Positions 1 through 7,722 of a stretch of DNA of 64,000 bases are shown one piece after another. Below the pieces are notes generated by a model. It made no database searches. It worked only from the letters and a program-made list of their open reading frames with translations, and was not told the origin of the DNA. The position numbers were made by a program, and so were the translations under genes. The stretch is from assembly GCF_026242045.1 (NCBI RefSeq), contig NZ_JAPJDO010000017.1:1-64000 (forward strand). Reading direction: 5' to 3'. Origin of the DNA: Mycobacterium pinniadriaticum. GTDB lineage: Bacteria > Actinomycetota > Actinomycetes > Mycobacteriales > Mycobacteriaceae. Positions within the stretch are counted from its first letter, which is position 1. Each line of letters opens with the position of its first letter.

Positions 1-483
1 GGCCTGCACATCGGGCACATAGGTGACGAAATGACCCAGCCCCTGCTCACCGGTGACGAACCCCGAGATCGGCCGCCCCGGCCGGTAGGCCGGCGCATAG
101 GTCAGCTGTGGACCGTAGGACACCTCCATGCGCACCCGCGAATGCGGATCGGTGAAGTGCACGAACCCCAGCACCCGGCGCACCGCGGCCTCCTCGGGCG
201 TGCCCGCGATAACCGCGACCCCCGCGGCATCGAGCTGACCGGCAATCACATCCATCGCCGCGGCATCACGCACCTGCCACCCCACAAATGACACATCCTC
301 GGGCTCACCGCCCGCCGGATGCACGATGAACCGATGATGCCGCTCATCCATCCGCAGATACAGATGGTGACCATCACTATCGGCAGCCACCTCAAGGCCC
401 AACACCTGCTCGGCATACCCCGACCACGCATCGAGATCCTTCGCACCAACCCCGATATACGACAACTCATCAACCTTCTGCAC
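1..483 (-). CDS. BphC-type extradiol ring-cleavage dioxygenase (partial, C-terminal part outside window)
   Basis: The first 161 residues of a vicinal-oxygen-chelate (VOC/glyoxalase fold) protein run off the left edge. The start (SYIGVGAKDLDAW, then a GYAEQVLGLEV stretch) and the later segment RVLGFVHFTDPHSRVRMEVS are typical of the N-terminal, non-catalytic VOC domain of 2,3-dihydroxybiphenyl 1,2-dioxygenase relatives, which open catechols beside the hydroxyls using Fe(II). The metal ligands lie in the missing half, so activity cannot be judged. The GTG start at 483 is preceded by AGGAAGGG. The gene is divergent from the PhyH gene and shares its AT-rich promoter box at 557-574. Asp, His and Tyr codons are strikingly GAT/CAT/TAT-rich compared with the neighbours. 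Family assignment is solid; the substrate is unknown. Confidence 0.85.
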   Translation of the reverse strand, partial: MQKVDELSYIGVGAKDLDAWSGYAEQVLGLEVAADSDGHHLYLRMDERHHRFIVHPAGGEPEDVSFVGWQVRDAAAMDVIAGQLDAAGVAVIAGTPEEAAVRRVLGFVHFTDPHSRVRMEVSYGPQLTYAPAYRPGRPISGFVTGEQGLGHFVTYVPDVQA

Positions 484-556
484 AGGTGGCCCTTCCTATG
501 GACGCGTGTGGGTGCTGGTGCTGGCAATTCGGAGTGCTGTAGCCGACCGCTTGTTT

Positions 557-574
557 AGTATATAGAATATAGTA
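557..574. promoter_or_regulatory. AT-rich divergent promoter/operator box A
   Basis: An AT island in GC-rich DNA between divergent genes. It contains a perfect inverted repeat TATAT-AGA-ATATA (559-571). TATAGT (568-573) would serve as a -10 for the plus-strand PhyH operon, and TATACT read on the minus strand (562-557) for the bphC-like gene. Similar boxes precede the other units of this island (1916-1934, 7504-7516, 7651-7668, 17974-17990, 18134-18148). The operator role is inferred. Confidence 0.5.
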
Positions 575-603
575 GGTGAAGCTAGCGGGTTGCCTGCGAA
601 AGA

Positions 604-1896
604 ATGCGGACGACCGATGGGGTCGAGAGGATGTTGACGTTGAGGTCTGGAGCCGTGGACGCGGGCGGGGCGTGGGCAGCGAAGATCGCCGGATCGTTCG
701 AGCCGTACTCGTTTGTGGAATTTCACCGACAGCTGCTCCCTGCGCTCGTCGAGCAGCGTGGTCATCTGGTCGCCGGCGATCTTGTCGGCGCTCCGCCTCT
801 TGGTTTTCGTTGCGGAGAAACGACATTCACGTGGATCGGCTCCGAGCAAGGCGTCGTGGTTCGTGAAGGTGATGTAGATGCGGTGACACTGATCGAACTG
901 TCAGAGCAGGCGTTCTCGGACTTTCTCCACGAGCTGCTGACTGTCCGAGGGGCCGACAGCACTGGGCGGGCGCGCGTGGTCCGAGGTGACCTGGCTGGTT
1001 GGCAGCGTTGGGAACCGGCGATCCAGTCGTTGTGCTCGGGTCGCGAAATCTATGGCCCCGGGGTGCGGCAGACACTCGTGGACAGCACTGGCGCGCCGTT
1101 GGATCTGCACCGCGGGTTCTTGCTCGATGACGATCTCGACGAGATGCGCCACTTCTTCGACCGCGCCGGCTACCTGCACCTGAAGGGTGTATTCAGCCCG
1201 CAGGAGGTCGCGCAGTACGGGGCCGCGATCGAGTCTGCGCGGCAACGCACGACGCGGGACGACCCAACGACATGGTGGTCGGTCACTGCCGACGGCGAGG
1301 ACGTCGTGACCAGAATGAACTACCTTGGTCGGCACTCGTCGTTGCTCGCCGCCCTTGCTCACGACCCGAGGCTGGAACGCTGCGCTCAGATAGCGGGACG
1401 GGAACTGCGGGTCTGTGACGATCGCCTTGACGGACCCATGGTCTTCATCAAGAACTCGAATGTGGTCAAAGGCAATGGAAACCTCGGCTGGCATATCGAT
1501 CCTGCGCTGGGTGGGGGACCGGTCATCTGTCCGTTCATCCAGGTCGGGATCCAGCTCGATCACGCCAATCCGGTCAACGGTCAGCTACTGGTTCTCGCCG
1601 GGTCGCACCGGTACACCAAGCATGCTTTGGGTTGGGGTGACGAGAAGGATCTGCCGGCTGTGGCCCTGGTGACGGACCCGGGTGACATCACGATCCACGA
1701 CGCCTACGCGTTGCACACCACTCCGCCGCCAACGGGTGACGCTGCCGGCCGGAGGGTCCTTTACTACAAATTCGCCGAACAGAAGACCTTCAACTGGATC
1801 CCCGCGGGCTATCACTACAACGACGGGCTCTTCCAGACCGGAGCTCAGTATCAGGCAGTCACCGATGCCTACACGCCCGAGGATGCGTCGACTTGA
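604..1896 (+). CDS. Phytanoyl-CoA dioxygenase (PhyH) family protein with N-terminal SCP2-like domain
   Basis: A 430-residue protein. The C-terminal part (about 180-415) is a non-heme Fe(II)/2-oxoglutarate dioxygenase of the PhyH family. The metal triad is visible as H297-x-D299 in GWHIDPALGGG and distal H371 in YALHTTPPP, with R383/R384 positioned to bind 2-oxoglutarate. The first ~150 residues (RCGETTFTWIGSEQG, ending VVRGDLAGWQRWEPAI) resemble the small lipid-binding SCP2 fold, which suggests a hydrophobic or CoA-linked substrate. It would hydroxylate next to a carbonyl or thioester. It is first gene of the plus-strand catabolic units, about 30 bases past box A. The ATG at 604 has only a weak GAAAGA upstream; ATG 631 is an alternative. 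The SCP2 assignment is by pattern only. Confidence 0.8.
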   Translation: MRTTDGVERMLTLRSGAVDAGGAWAAKIAGSFEPYSFVEFHRQLLPALVEQRGHLVAGDLVGAPPLGFRCGETTFTWIGSEQGVVVREGDVDAVTLIELSEQAFSDFLHELLTVRGADSTGRARVVRGDLAGWQRWEPAIQSLCSGREIYGPGVRQTLVDSTGAPLDLHRGFLLDDDLDEMRHFFDRAGYLHLKGVFSPQEVAQYGAAIESARQRTTRDDPTTWWSVTADGEDVVTRMNYLGRHSSLLAALAHDPRLERCAQIAGRELRVCDDRLDGPMVFIKNSNVVKGNGNLGWHIDPALGGGPVICPFIQVGIQLDHANPVNGQLLVLAGSHRYTKHALGWGDEKDLPAVALVTDPGDITIHDAYALHTTPPPTGDAAGRRVLYYKFAEQKTFNWIPAGYHYNDGLFQTGAQYQAVTDAYTPEDAST

Positions 1897-1915
1897 CGGC
1901 GACTGTCTGCGCATG

Positions 1916-1934
1916 AATATATTATTTATTACAT
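1916..1934 (+). promoter_or_regulatory. AT-rich promoter box B, upstream of the FAD monooxygenase
   Basis: The gap after the PhyH stop holds an AT-only run with TATATT at 1918-1923 (a good -10) and an imperfect repeat AATA/TTATT. It would start transcription near 1930. From there an ATG at 1942 opens a 15-codon reading frame whose TGA (1987-1989) overlaps the ribosome-binding site of the next gene. The FAD monooxygenase may therefore have its own promoter rather than rely on read-through. Confidence 0.4.
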
Positions 1935-1997
1935 AGCCGATATGTTGTGGCCGCGCGGAACTCGAGGTTGGAACCTGACGGCTCGGTGAGGATTGGG

Positions 1998-3167
1998 ATG
2001 CACGATCACGAATGCGATGTCGCTGTCATCGGCGGAGGCTTGGCCGGTGCCGCTGCAGCTGTCGCGTTCGTTCGTCAGGGGTGCTCGGTGCGGCTCTTCG
2101 AGCGGCGCGACCTCGCGCGCGATCCGAACCGTGGCGATATTTTGCACGCGCCGACTGTCGACGTGATAAGGCAGCAGTTGGGCCTTCTTCCGCTCCTCGA
2201 ACAGCGGGGGGCGGGCAGATTCCGCGGTCTGGAATTCGAGGACTTCGCCGGAAAGCTATTGGCCGGCTCGCAGATCCGAGAGTCCTGGTTGCTCAACCAT
2301 GCCGAGATGGAATTGGTGTTTCTCGAGGGGGCCGAGGACGCCGGTGTGGTCGTCGAACCGGATCGGATACGAGAGCTGGAGCGCGACGGAGGAGCAGGGG
2401 GCGGATGGCTACTCAACACCGGCAAGCAGGTGACGAGTGCTCGCTTGGTGGTAGGTGCCGACGGTGTTGAGTCGTTGACCCGGAAATCGCTCGACATCGC
2501 ACTGGAAGATCTTCACGAGTACGAGAATTGGATTGTCGTGCTGCACAGTCCTACTCCGTCGTGGCTGAAACCGGACTGCGGCTGGACCCTTTTGCATCCC
2601 GAGGGCACGGTCTGGATGCTTCCCACCACGCCGGTCGGACACCACCGGGTGGTGCTCAGTGTGCGACGGGACGAAGCCAGAGACTGGATGGCGATGAGCG
2701 AGACTCAACTCGGTGAGCGGCTTGCACGACGCCATCCCGGCTTGCGTGAGTTGGAACTCAACAAGCGCGGGGGTTCACACGTGTACCGCATCAGACGAAC
2801 GCATGCGGCCAGCTACTCGGGTCCCCGAGCCGCCCTGACCGGCGACGCTGTCCATACGACTCATCCGGCCGGTGGCCAGGGCCTGAACATCGCGATCCAA
2901 GATTCGGCCAAGCTCGCGGAACTGGTCGGGCCCGTCCTGCTCGACGACGCAGCGTCGGAGAAAGCCTTCGTGGACGCGCTCACCGAGTACGAAGCGATTC
3001 GGCGCCCGATCAACACCGCCACGCTCCAAGTGGCGCACATGTGCTCACTGATCGCTGGGCCAGGTCAAGGAGATTACGAGGAGGCGGTCGCGTTCTATGG
3101 CAAGGCGGCGACCGATCCGAGTTGGGTGTGGGATTACATGGCGAACTTCGGCGGCCGGGCCAGTTGA
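1998..3167 (+). CDS. FAD-dependent (class A, PHBH-like) monooxygenase
   Basis: A single-component flavoprotein hydroxylase of 389 residues. The start at ATG 1998 (GTGAGG seven bases upstream) places the dinucleotide-binding GGGLAGAAAA motif about ten residues in, as in the family; a GTG at 1947 would add an unneeded extension. The DG motif VVGADGVESLTRK and the GD motif ALTGDAVHTTHPAGGQGLN, which bind FAD and NAD(P)H, are both intact. The family uses NAD(P)H and O2 to hydroxylate aromatic rings, often decarboxylating them (salicylate, hydroxybenzoate, hydroxynicotinate types). It lies between a dioxygenase and a hydratase-aldolase, so it probably prepares an aromatic intermediate for ring opening. 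The substrate is not predictable. Confidence 0.88.
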   Translation: MHDHECDVAVIGGGLAGAAAAVAFVRQGCSVRLFERRDLARDPNRGDILHAPTVDVIRQQLGLLPLLEQRGAGRFRGLEFEDFAGKLLAGSQIRESWLLNHAEMELVFLEGAEDAGVVVEPDRIRELERDGGAGGGWLLNTGKQVTSARLVVGADGVESLTRKSLDIALEDLHEYENWIVVLHSPTPSWLKPDCGWTLLHPEGTVWMLPTTPVGHHRVVLSVRRDEARDWMAMSETQLGERLARRHPGLRELELNKRGGSHVYRIRRTHAASYSGPRAALTGDAVHTTHPAGGQGLNIAIQDSAKLAELVGPVLLDDAASEKAFVDALTEYEAIRRPINTATLQVAHMCSLIAGPGQGDYEEAVAFYGKAATDPSWVWDYMANFGGRAS

Positions 3168-3280
3168 TGTGAATCCCAACGCCATGCAGGTCGATGCAGC
3201 AGAACTGCCGCCGATCAACGAACCGAACGCCGCGCAGGCGTGAAGAAGACAACCACAGTGTTACCGAATGAGGAGAACTA

Positions 3281-4252
3281 ATGCTGACCGCGCAGGACTT
3301 CAAGGGCGTTTACGGGATCGTGCCGACACCGGCCAAGGAGGGGGCGGACCGATGGGACGCCACCGACACGGTCGATCTCGACGAAACCGCGCGGCTGACC
3401 GAGAAGTTGATCGCCGATGGGTGCAGTGGGCTGCTCGCACTGGGGACTACGGGGGAGTGCGCCACCCTTACCCAGTCTGAGTTCGAGGCCTTCAGTGACT
3501 GCTTCCTGTCCACCGTCGGCAAGCGGGTGCCGGCCCTTGTGGGCGCCACCACGCTCGGCACCCATGAGACTGTGCAGCGAATGCAGTTTCTTCGTGACCG
3601 CGGAGCCGATGGCACGATGTTGGGCTTGCCGATGTGGCAACCGTGCAGCGAGGCCCAGGCGGTCAAGTTCTATGCGTCTATCTCCGAGGCGTTCCCGGGC
3701 ATGGCGATCATGGTGTACGCCAACGAGCAAGCGTTTCGTTTCTCGTTTCCGCCGTCGTTCTGGAGCGCGGTGGTGGACGCAGCGCCAACGGTCACAAGCG
3801 CGAAGGTCGGCACTCCGTTGTCCTACCTCGAACGGTTGGCAGCATCGAAAAACCGGGTCAACTTCATGCCGATCGACATGATGGCCTTGGCGTTCGCCGA
3901 GCAGTCTCCGGAAAACATGACGGCGATGTGGGCCACTGCCGCGTCGATGGGGCCGCAACCGTGCGTGGCGTTGATGGACGCGATAACCGCCAAAGATCTC
4001 GACCGGGCCGGCGAGATCGCCAAGGATCTGTTGTGGGCCAACGAGACCTTCATCCCGGACAACTCGTTCGAAGAGTTCAACAAGTACAACTTGCAACTCG
4101 AGAAAATTCGCTTCAACGAGGCCGGCTACTGCAACGCCGGCCCCATCCGTCCGCCCTACGACGTCGTGCCTGAGCGGTATGTAGAGGACGCGCGTGAGTG
4201 CGGACGCCGCTGGGCCGAACTCGTGAAGAAATATTCGTCCGACGCCAGCTGA
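3281..4252 (+). CDS. DapA-superfamily hydratase-aldolase (NahE/PhdJ-like)
   Basis: A 323-residue class I aldolase of the dihydrodipicolinate-synthase superfamily. The Schiff-base lysine K175 (TSAKVGTP), catalytic Y146 (VYANEQAF) and the GTTGE loop (55-59) are present. The closest recognisable relatives are trans-o-hydroxybenzylidenepyruvate or trans-2'-carboxybenzalpyruvate hydratase-aldolases, which add water to an aryl-butenone pyruvate and split off pyruvate plus an aromatic aldehyde in polycyclic aromatic degradation. ATG 3281 follows GAGGAG. Together with the extradiol dioxygenase fragment at the left edge this is the clearest sign of a ring-cleavage pathway. The actual aldehyde product is unknown. 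Confidence 0.85.
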   Translation: MLTAQDFKGVYGIVPTPAKEGADRWDATDTVDLDETARLTEKLIADGCSGLLALGTTGECATLTQSEFEAFSDCFLSTVGKRVPALVGATTLGTHETVQRMQFLRDRGADGTMLGLPMWQPCSEAQAVKFYASISEAFPGMAIMVYANEQAFRFSFPPSFWSAVVDAAPTVTSAKVGTPLSYLERLAASKNRVNFMPIDMMALAFAEQSPENMTAMWATAASMGPQPCVALMDAITAKDLDRAGEIAKDLLWANETFIPDNSFEEFNKYNLQLEKIRFNEAGYCNAGPIRPPYDVVPERYVEDARECGRRWAELVKKYSSDAS

Positions 4253-4282
4253 CTCGAAAACCAGCCAACGAGAGGGAAACCC

Positions 4283-4726
4283 ATGACTGCCATGCCGGAA
4301 ATACCCAAGCTGCCCGACGACGAGAATTTCGTTCTCGATTTCATGGGCACTATCGACGCGAACAACCTTGACAGCTTGGTGTTCTCATTGTCGAAGCTTC
4401 AACACTTCGACGACAAGCTACCGACAGTGGTACCGGGGTATGTCGGCCAGATCAGCGTGGTCGTATGGAATCTCGAACCGGGTCAGGCGAACGACTACCA
4501 CCAGCACCCGACCTCCGAACACCTACACATCATCATCGACGGTGAGTGCGAATACACACTGGGAGACCGGCCTCCCGTCATCACCCGGGCCGGGGACGCC
4601 GTGATGGTGCCGGCCGGGATAGCCCACGGCATCCGCAATGTCGGTGACAAACGTGCCTCCTATGTAGCAGTCACGAGTCCCGGTCCCTACGAGAAAGTGC
4701 GTGTCGAGCGGTCAACGCAAGGTTGA
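4283..4726 (+). CDS. Single-domain cupin protein
   Basis: A small 147-residue beta-barrel protein. The first cupin motif is visible in NDYHQHPTSEHLHIIIDGE: histidines and a glutamate that normally bind Fe(II) or another divalent metal. The second appears as PAGIAHGIRNVG. ATG 4283 follows GAGAGGG, 30 bases after the hydratase-aldolase stop, so it is in the same operon. Small cupins of this kind act as ring-cleavage dioxygenases, isomerases or decarboxylases in catabolic operons; sequence alone does not choose between them. Gentisate-type chemistry producing maleylpyruvate would fit the maleate-isomerase homologue downstream, but that is inference. Confidence 0.75.
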   Translation: MTAMPEIPKLPDDENFVLDFMGTIDANNLDSLVFSLSKLQHFDDKLPTVVPGYVGQISVVVWNLEPGQANDYHQHPTSEHLHIIIDGECEYTLGDRPPVITRAGDAVMVPAGIAHGIRNVGDKRASYVAVTSPGPYEKVRVERSTQG

Positions 4727-4855
4727 TCTGGACACGGCGGCGAACCGTCGACGGCTCGCCGCCGGTTTCAGAACGACCCGCTCCGGCGGGAATGAGGTCG
4801 ACGCGCGCCGACTGCGTGGCCGACAACGCTGTCCATCAATCCGAGAGAAATTCGC

Positions 4856-5635
4856 ATGATGCCAACCCGGTTGGGCTTGATCGTCCCGAGCTCGAACACG
4901 ACAATGGAGACCGAGGTCCCCGAGATGTTCGCGCGCCGTGCGACTCTCGTTCCAGACGAGCGGTTCACTTTCCATTCCAGTCGCATGCGGATGCAGCATG
5001 TCACCGCAGAAGCACTTTTGGAGATGGATCGCGACAGCAACCGCTGCGCCGTCGAGCTCGCTGACGCCGAATGCGACGCAATGGCTTACGCGTGCCTTGT
5101 GGCGATCATGTCGCAGGGCCCGGGTGCACATGGAGCCGCAGAGCGGCGGTTGGCAGGGGTTGCGCGCGAGCAAGGCTGTGCCGCTGCCGTGCTGTCGAGC
5201 GCCGGCGCGCTCATCCGAAGTCTGCACGCTATCGGTGCGCGACGAGTCTCGATGGTGACCCCCTACGTCCCGGCCCTGACTCAGAAGGTGGTCGAGTATG
5301 TCGAGGATGCCGGCGTGCAGGTCGTGGATGCAATCAGTCTCGGCGTTGCCGACAATTGCTCTGTCGGGCGGCTCGACCCAGGCAACCTTCCGGAGATCGC
5401 CGGCCGGCTGAACCGGGTCGGCTGCGATGCGATTGTCCTGTCGGCGTGCGTGCAGATGCCTTCGCTAGCCGCGATCCCGGAAGTCGAGGCCCGTCTCGGC
5501 CTGCCGGTGCTGTCCGCGGCGACCGCTACGACCTACGAGCTGTTGCGGACACTCGGTCGTTCGGCTGTGGTTCCCGATTCCGGCTACCTTCTCAGCGAAG
5601 AATTCGCCGCAGTCCGCTCTGTATCGCCTGACTGA
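4856..5635 (+). CDS. Maleate cis-trans isomerase / Asp-Glu racemase superfamily protein
   Basis: A 259-residue protein of the Asp/Glu racemase fold. Both cysteines expected for maleate isomerase-type catalysis are present: C80 in MAYACLVAIM and C198 in VLSACVQMPS. The N-terminal GLIVPSSNTTMETE is the characteristic first strand and loop. The family converts maleate to fumarate or decarboxylates arylmalonates; the two-cysteine pattern favours the isomerase. ATG 4856 follows GAGAG. It is last in the plus-strand run and its end overlaps the end of the convergent Etf fusion by 52 bases. A C4 diacid end product delivered to the TCA cycle would fit. Confidence 0.8.
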   Translation: MMPTRLGLIVPSSNTTMETEVPEMFARRATLVPDERFTFHSSRMRMQHVTAEALLEMDRDSNRCAVELADAECDAMAYACLVAIMSQGPGAHGAAERRLAGVAREQGCAAAVLSSAGALIRSLHAIGARRVSMVTPYVPALTQKVVEYVEDAGVQVVDAISLGVADNCSVGRLDPGNLPEIAGRLNRVGCDAIVLSACVQMPSLAAIPEVEARLGLPVLSAATATTYELLRTLGRSAVVPDSGYLLSEEFAAVRSVSPD

Positions 5636-7416
5636 CGCAGACCATGTTCGCGCCGTAACTCGGTCTCGAGCATGTCGATGCACTCCCGCCAATCGCCGAC
5701 GATGCCCACGTCGGCGTGGTCCCACACCGGTGCCGTCGGGTCGGAGTTGATCGCGAATACCGTTCCAGCCGATCGCACACCCACCATGTGATTGAATTTG
5801 CCGCTCGTTCCGACTGCCACATACACGCGCGGCGAGATCGACCGCCCGGTGATTCCGATTTGGCTCGAGTGCGGCATCCAGCCGCCATCGGTGACCTTCC
5901 GGGTGCAGCCGAGCTCAGCGCCCAGCACCTCACACAGCCCGCCGAAGCGGGACAGCTCCTCGGGCGCGACGCCGGCTCCGATACCGACAACGGCGTCGGC
6001 CTCGCCGAGACGCTCGAGCGAATCCTCTTGACGCCGCAGCCGAATCCGTATCCGATCGCGGCGAGATCCGGTGATCGATTCGACGTCCGCGGTGTGCACG
6101 CGGGGCCGTGGTCGGGTGAGGACGCCCGGGCGGACGCTGGCCATTTGCACCGGCGACCTGGCAGTAATCGCAGCGGCCAGCGAACCGCCGAAGGCGGGCT
6201 TCCAAGCCACCAGCCGTCCGTCGACGACTTCGAGGTCAACAGTGTCGCCGGTGAGTCCCGCGCCGATCGAGACGGCTACTCGGGCGGCGATCTCGCGTCC
6301 AAACGAGGTGGAACCGGCCAAGATTGCCCACGGCTGCCGCGCGCGGGCCCATTGCGCCACCGCGCCCGCAATCTCCTCTTCCACCGCCGATCCGGTGATG
6401 ATCACCAGCCGGTCGGCCCCCCAGGAGCCCGCCGTGGCGGCGCTGAGTTCGTGGGCTGCGAGCAGAACGGTCGAGCCGTGTAGGGACTCGGCCAATCGGG
6501 CTGCGGCGCCACACAATTCCTGCGTAAGCAGGTCGCGATCGGGTTCGGCAAGGACTGCGACGAGGGGTCCGGGCCCGTTCGTAGCGCCCAGGGCGGGTCG
6601 TTCGGCGTTCGCATCGCCATCGAGAGCGCCGCTGTCTCGCAGTATCCGGACGGCGGTACTCACCTGGTCAGCAAGCGGCGCGTCGGCATCGATCTGTCGT
6701 GACCGCTGGACGAGCAGATTCCGGGTTTCGCCGACATCCGTCAGGCTGGCTGCCCCACCCCAGGGCCCGGGGCCCAGCTCCATGGTGGACAGGGTGGTGA
6801 TCATCTGGGCGGGCACGGCTGCACGACCCTCGTGCGAAACCTTGGCCGGCTCGCATAGCCGTTCGGCGCACGACAGCACCGCGGGCAGCATCACCTCGGC
6901 GTCGAGCCATCCATCGTCGTGTTCGCAGCCGACCGAGGCGATCTGCTCGTGGAGCGCGAGTACCTTGACCCCAGCCGCGAACGGCAGATCGAGGAGTTCG
7001 GCCAGCTGTGGAGGAACTTGCCCGGTGTCGCCGTCGAGTGAGTTCTTACCGGCAAGAACGAGGTCGAACGGTCCTTCCCGATTGATCGCCGCCGCGAGCA
7101 GGCGCGCCGTGGCGATCGTGTCACTGCCCGCAAAGTCGGGATCGGTTATCAGGACGCCCCGGATGTCGACGCCGCGGTCGAGTCCCCATGCAATCGCTTC
7201 TCGGAGGGCGTCCTCGGCCGCGCTGGGACCGAGGGTGAAGACGACGATCGAGGAGTCGGGGTCATCGGCTGCGAACTCGACCGCCTTGCTCACGGCTCGC
7301 CGGCAGTAAGCACTCATCTCCAGGGCTGTGTGGTCGCGCACCAGTCGGCCCGCAGGACCGAGCATCATCTGCTCGAATGCAGGGATCTGTTTGACAAGCA
7401 CCGCGAATCGAGTCAC
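5584..7416 (-). CDS. Fused electron-transfer flavoprotein (EtfB-EtfA in one chain)
   Basis: A 610-residue protein that joins both ETF subunits. Residues 1 to about 260 are EtfB-like (MTRFAVLVKQIPAFEQM; DTGQVPPQLAELLDLPF loop). Residues about 285-600 are EtfA-like and end in the FAD-binding domain (TRKVTDGGWMPHSSQIGITG, VAVGTSGKFNHMVGV, FAINSDPTAPVWDHADVGIV). ETF carries electrons from acyl-CoA or other flavin dehydrogenases to ETF:quinone oxidoreductase. In most bacteria the subunits are separate genes. The likely donor is the acyl-CoA dehydrogenase at 18226-19407, which shares the box-type promoter. Transcription starts at the AT box 7504-7516. The C-terminal end overlaps the convergent maleate-isomerase gene. 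Confidence 0.88.
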   Translation of the reverse strand: MTRFAVLVKQIPAFEQMMLGPAGRLVRDHTALEMSAYCRRAVSKAVEFAADDPDSSIVVFTLGPSAAEDALREAIAWGLDRGVDIRGVLITDPDFAGSDTIATARLLAAAINREGPFDLVLAGKNSLDGDTGQVPPQLAELLDLPFAAGVKVLALHEQIASVGCEHDDGWLDAEVMLPAVLSCAERLCEPAKVSHEGRAAVPAQMITTLSTMELGPGPWGGAASLTDVGETRNLLVQRSRQIDADAPLADQVSTAVRILRDSGALDGDANAERPALGATNGPGPLVAVLAEPDRDLLTQELCGAAARLAESLHGSTVLLAAHELSAATAGSWGADRLVIITGSAVEEEIAGAVAQWARARQPWAILAGSTSFGREIAARVAVSIGAGLTGDTVDLEVVDGRLVAWKPAFGGSLAAAITARSPVQMASVRPGVLTRPRPRVHTADVESITGSRRDRIRIRLRRQEDSLERLGEADAVVGIGAGVAPEELSRFGGLCEVLGAELGCTRKVTDGGWMPHSSQIGITGRSISPRVYVAVGTSGKFNHMVGVRSAGTVFAINSDPTAPVWDHADVGIVGDWRECIDMLETELRREHGLRQSGDTERTAANSSLRR

Positions 7417-7503
7417 TCAAGACCTCGTTTTCTGAGTGGCACGGCACCGGCCGGAGGGGTCGGCGACGGGCCGACTGCCGGACCCGACACCGGAGTCATT
7501 GCA

Positions 7504-7516
7504 GATACTTTATATC
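7504..7516 (-). promoter_or_regulatory. AT-rich operator box C (Etf fusion)
   Basis: Read on the minus strand this is GATATAAAGTATC, an interrupted dyad (GATA...TATC) 88 bases upstream of the Etf fusion. It matches box D at 7651-7663 (GATATATAGTATC) at 12 of 13 positions. TAAAGT within it could be the -10. The 306-base gap 7417-7722 between the divergent Etf and yrbE genes holds nothing else recognisable. Confidence 0.5.
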
Positions 7517-7650
7517 ATAGCGGTTCTCCGCCTGGGTCCGCTTCTCGTCGGCTCGGTCGAGGGCCTGCCAGTGACCTCACAGCAAACCTCGTTGGAGCGC
7601 CGGGCGTAGCGGGTCGGGGTCGGAAATCGCTCTAGACCGCACCGAAATCA

Positions 7651-7668
7651 GATATATAGTATCGATAC
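7651..7668 (+). promoter_or_regulatory. AT-rich operator box D (mce operon promoter)
   Basis: GATATATAGTATC (7651-7663) runs into the perfect 10-base palindrome GTATCGATAC (7659-7668). TATAGT at 7655-7660 is a credible -10, which puts the start of transcription near 7667, about 56 bases before the first yrbE gene. Overlap of operator and -10 would suit repression. Confidence 0.5.
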
Positions 7669-7722
7669 GGTGTGGGCCGAGCGGCCAGCGCCAAGGCTCG
7701 GACACGCAGGAAGGGGTCGACG

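Noticed and set aside
6071..7309. A long plus-strand frame opposite the ETF fusion
   Set aside because: Low-complexity Ser/Arg/Ala composition typical of GC-rich antisense frames; no domain.
7417..7722. KstR or KstR2 steroid-regulon operators at the mce promoter
   Set aside because: Neither the TAGAACGTGTTCTA-like nor the AAGCAAG...CTTGCTT-like motif is present; the AT-rich boxes are different.
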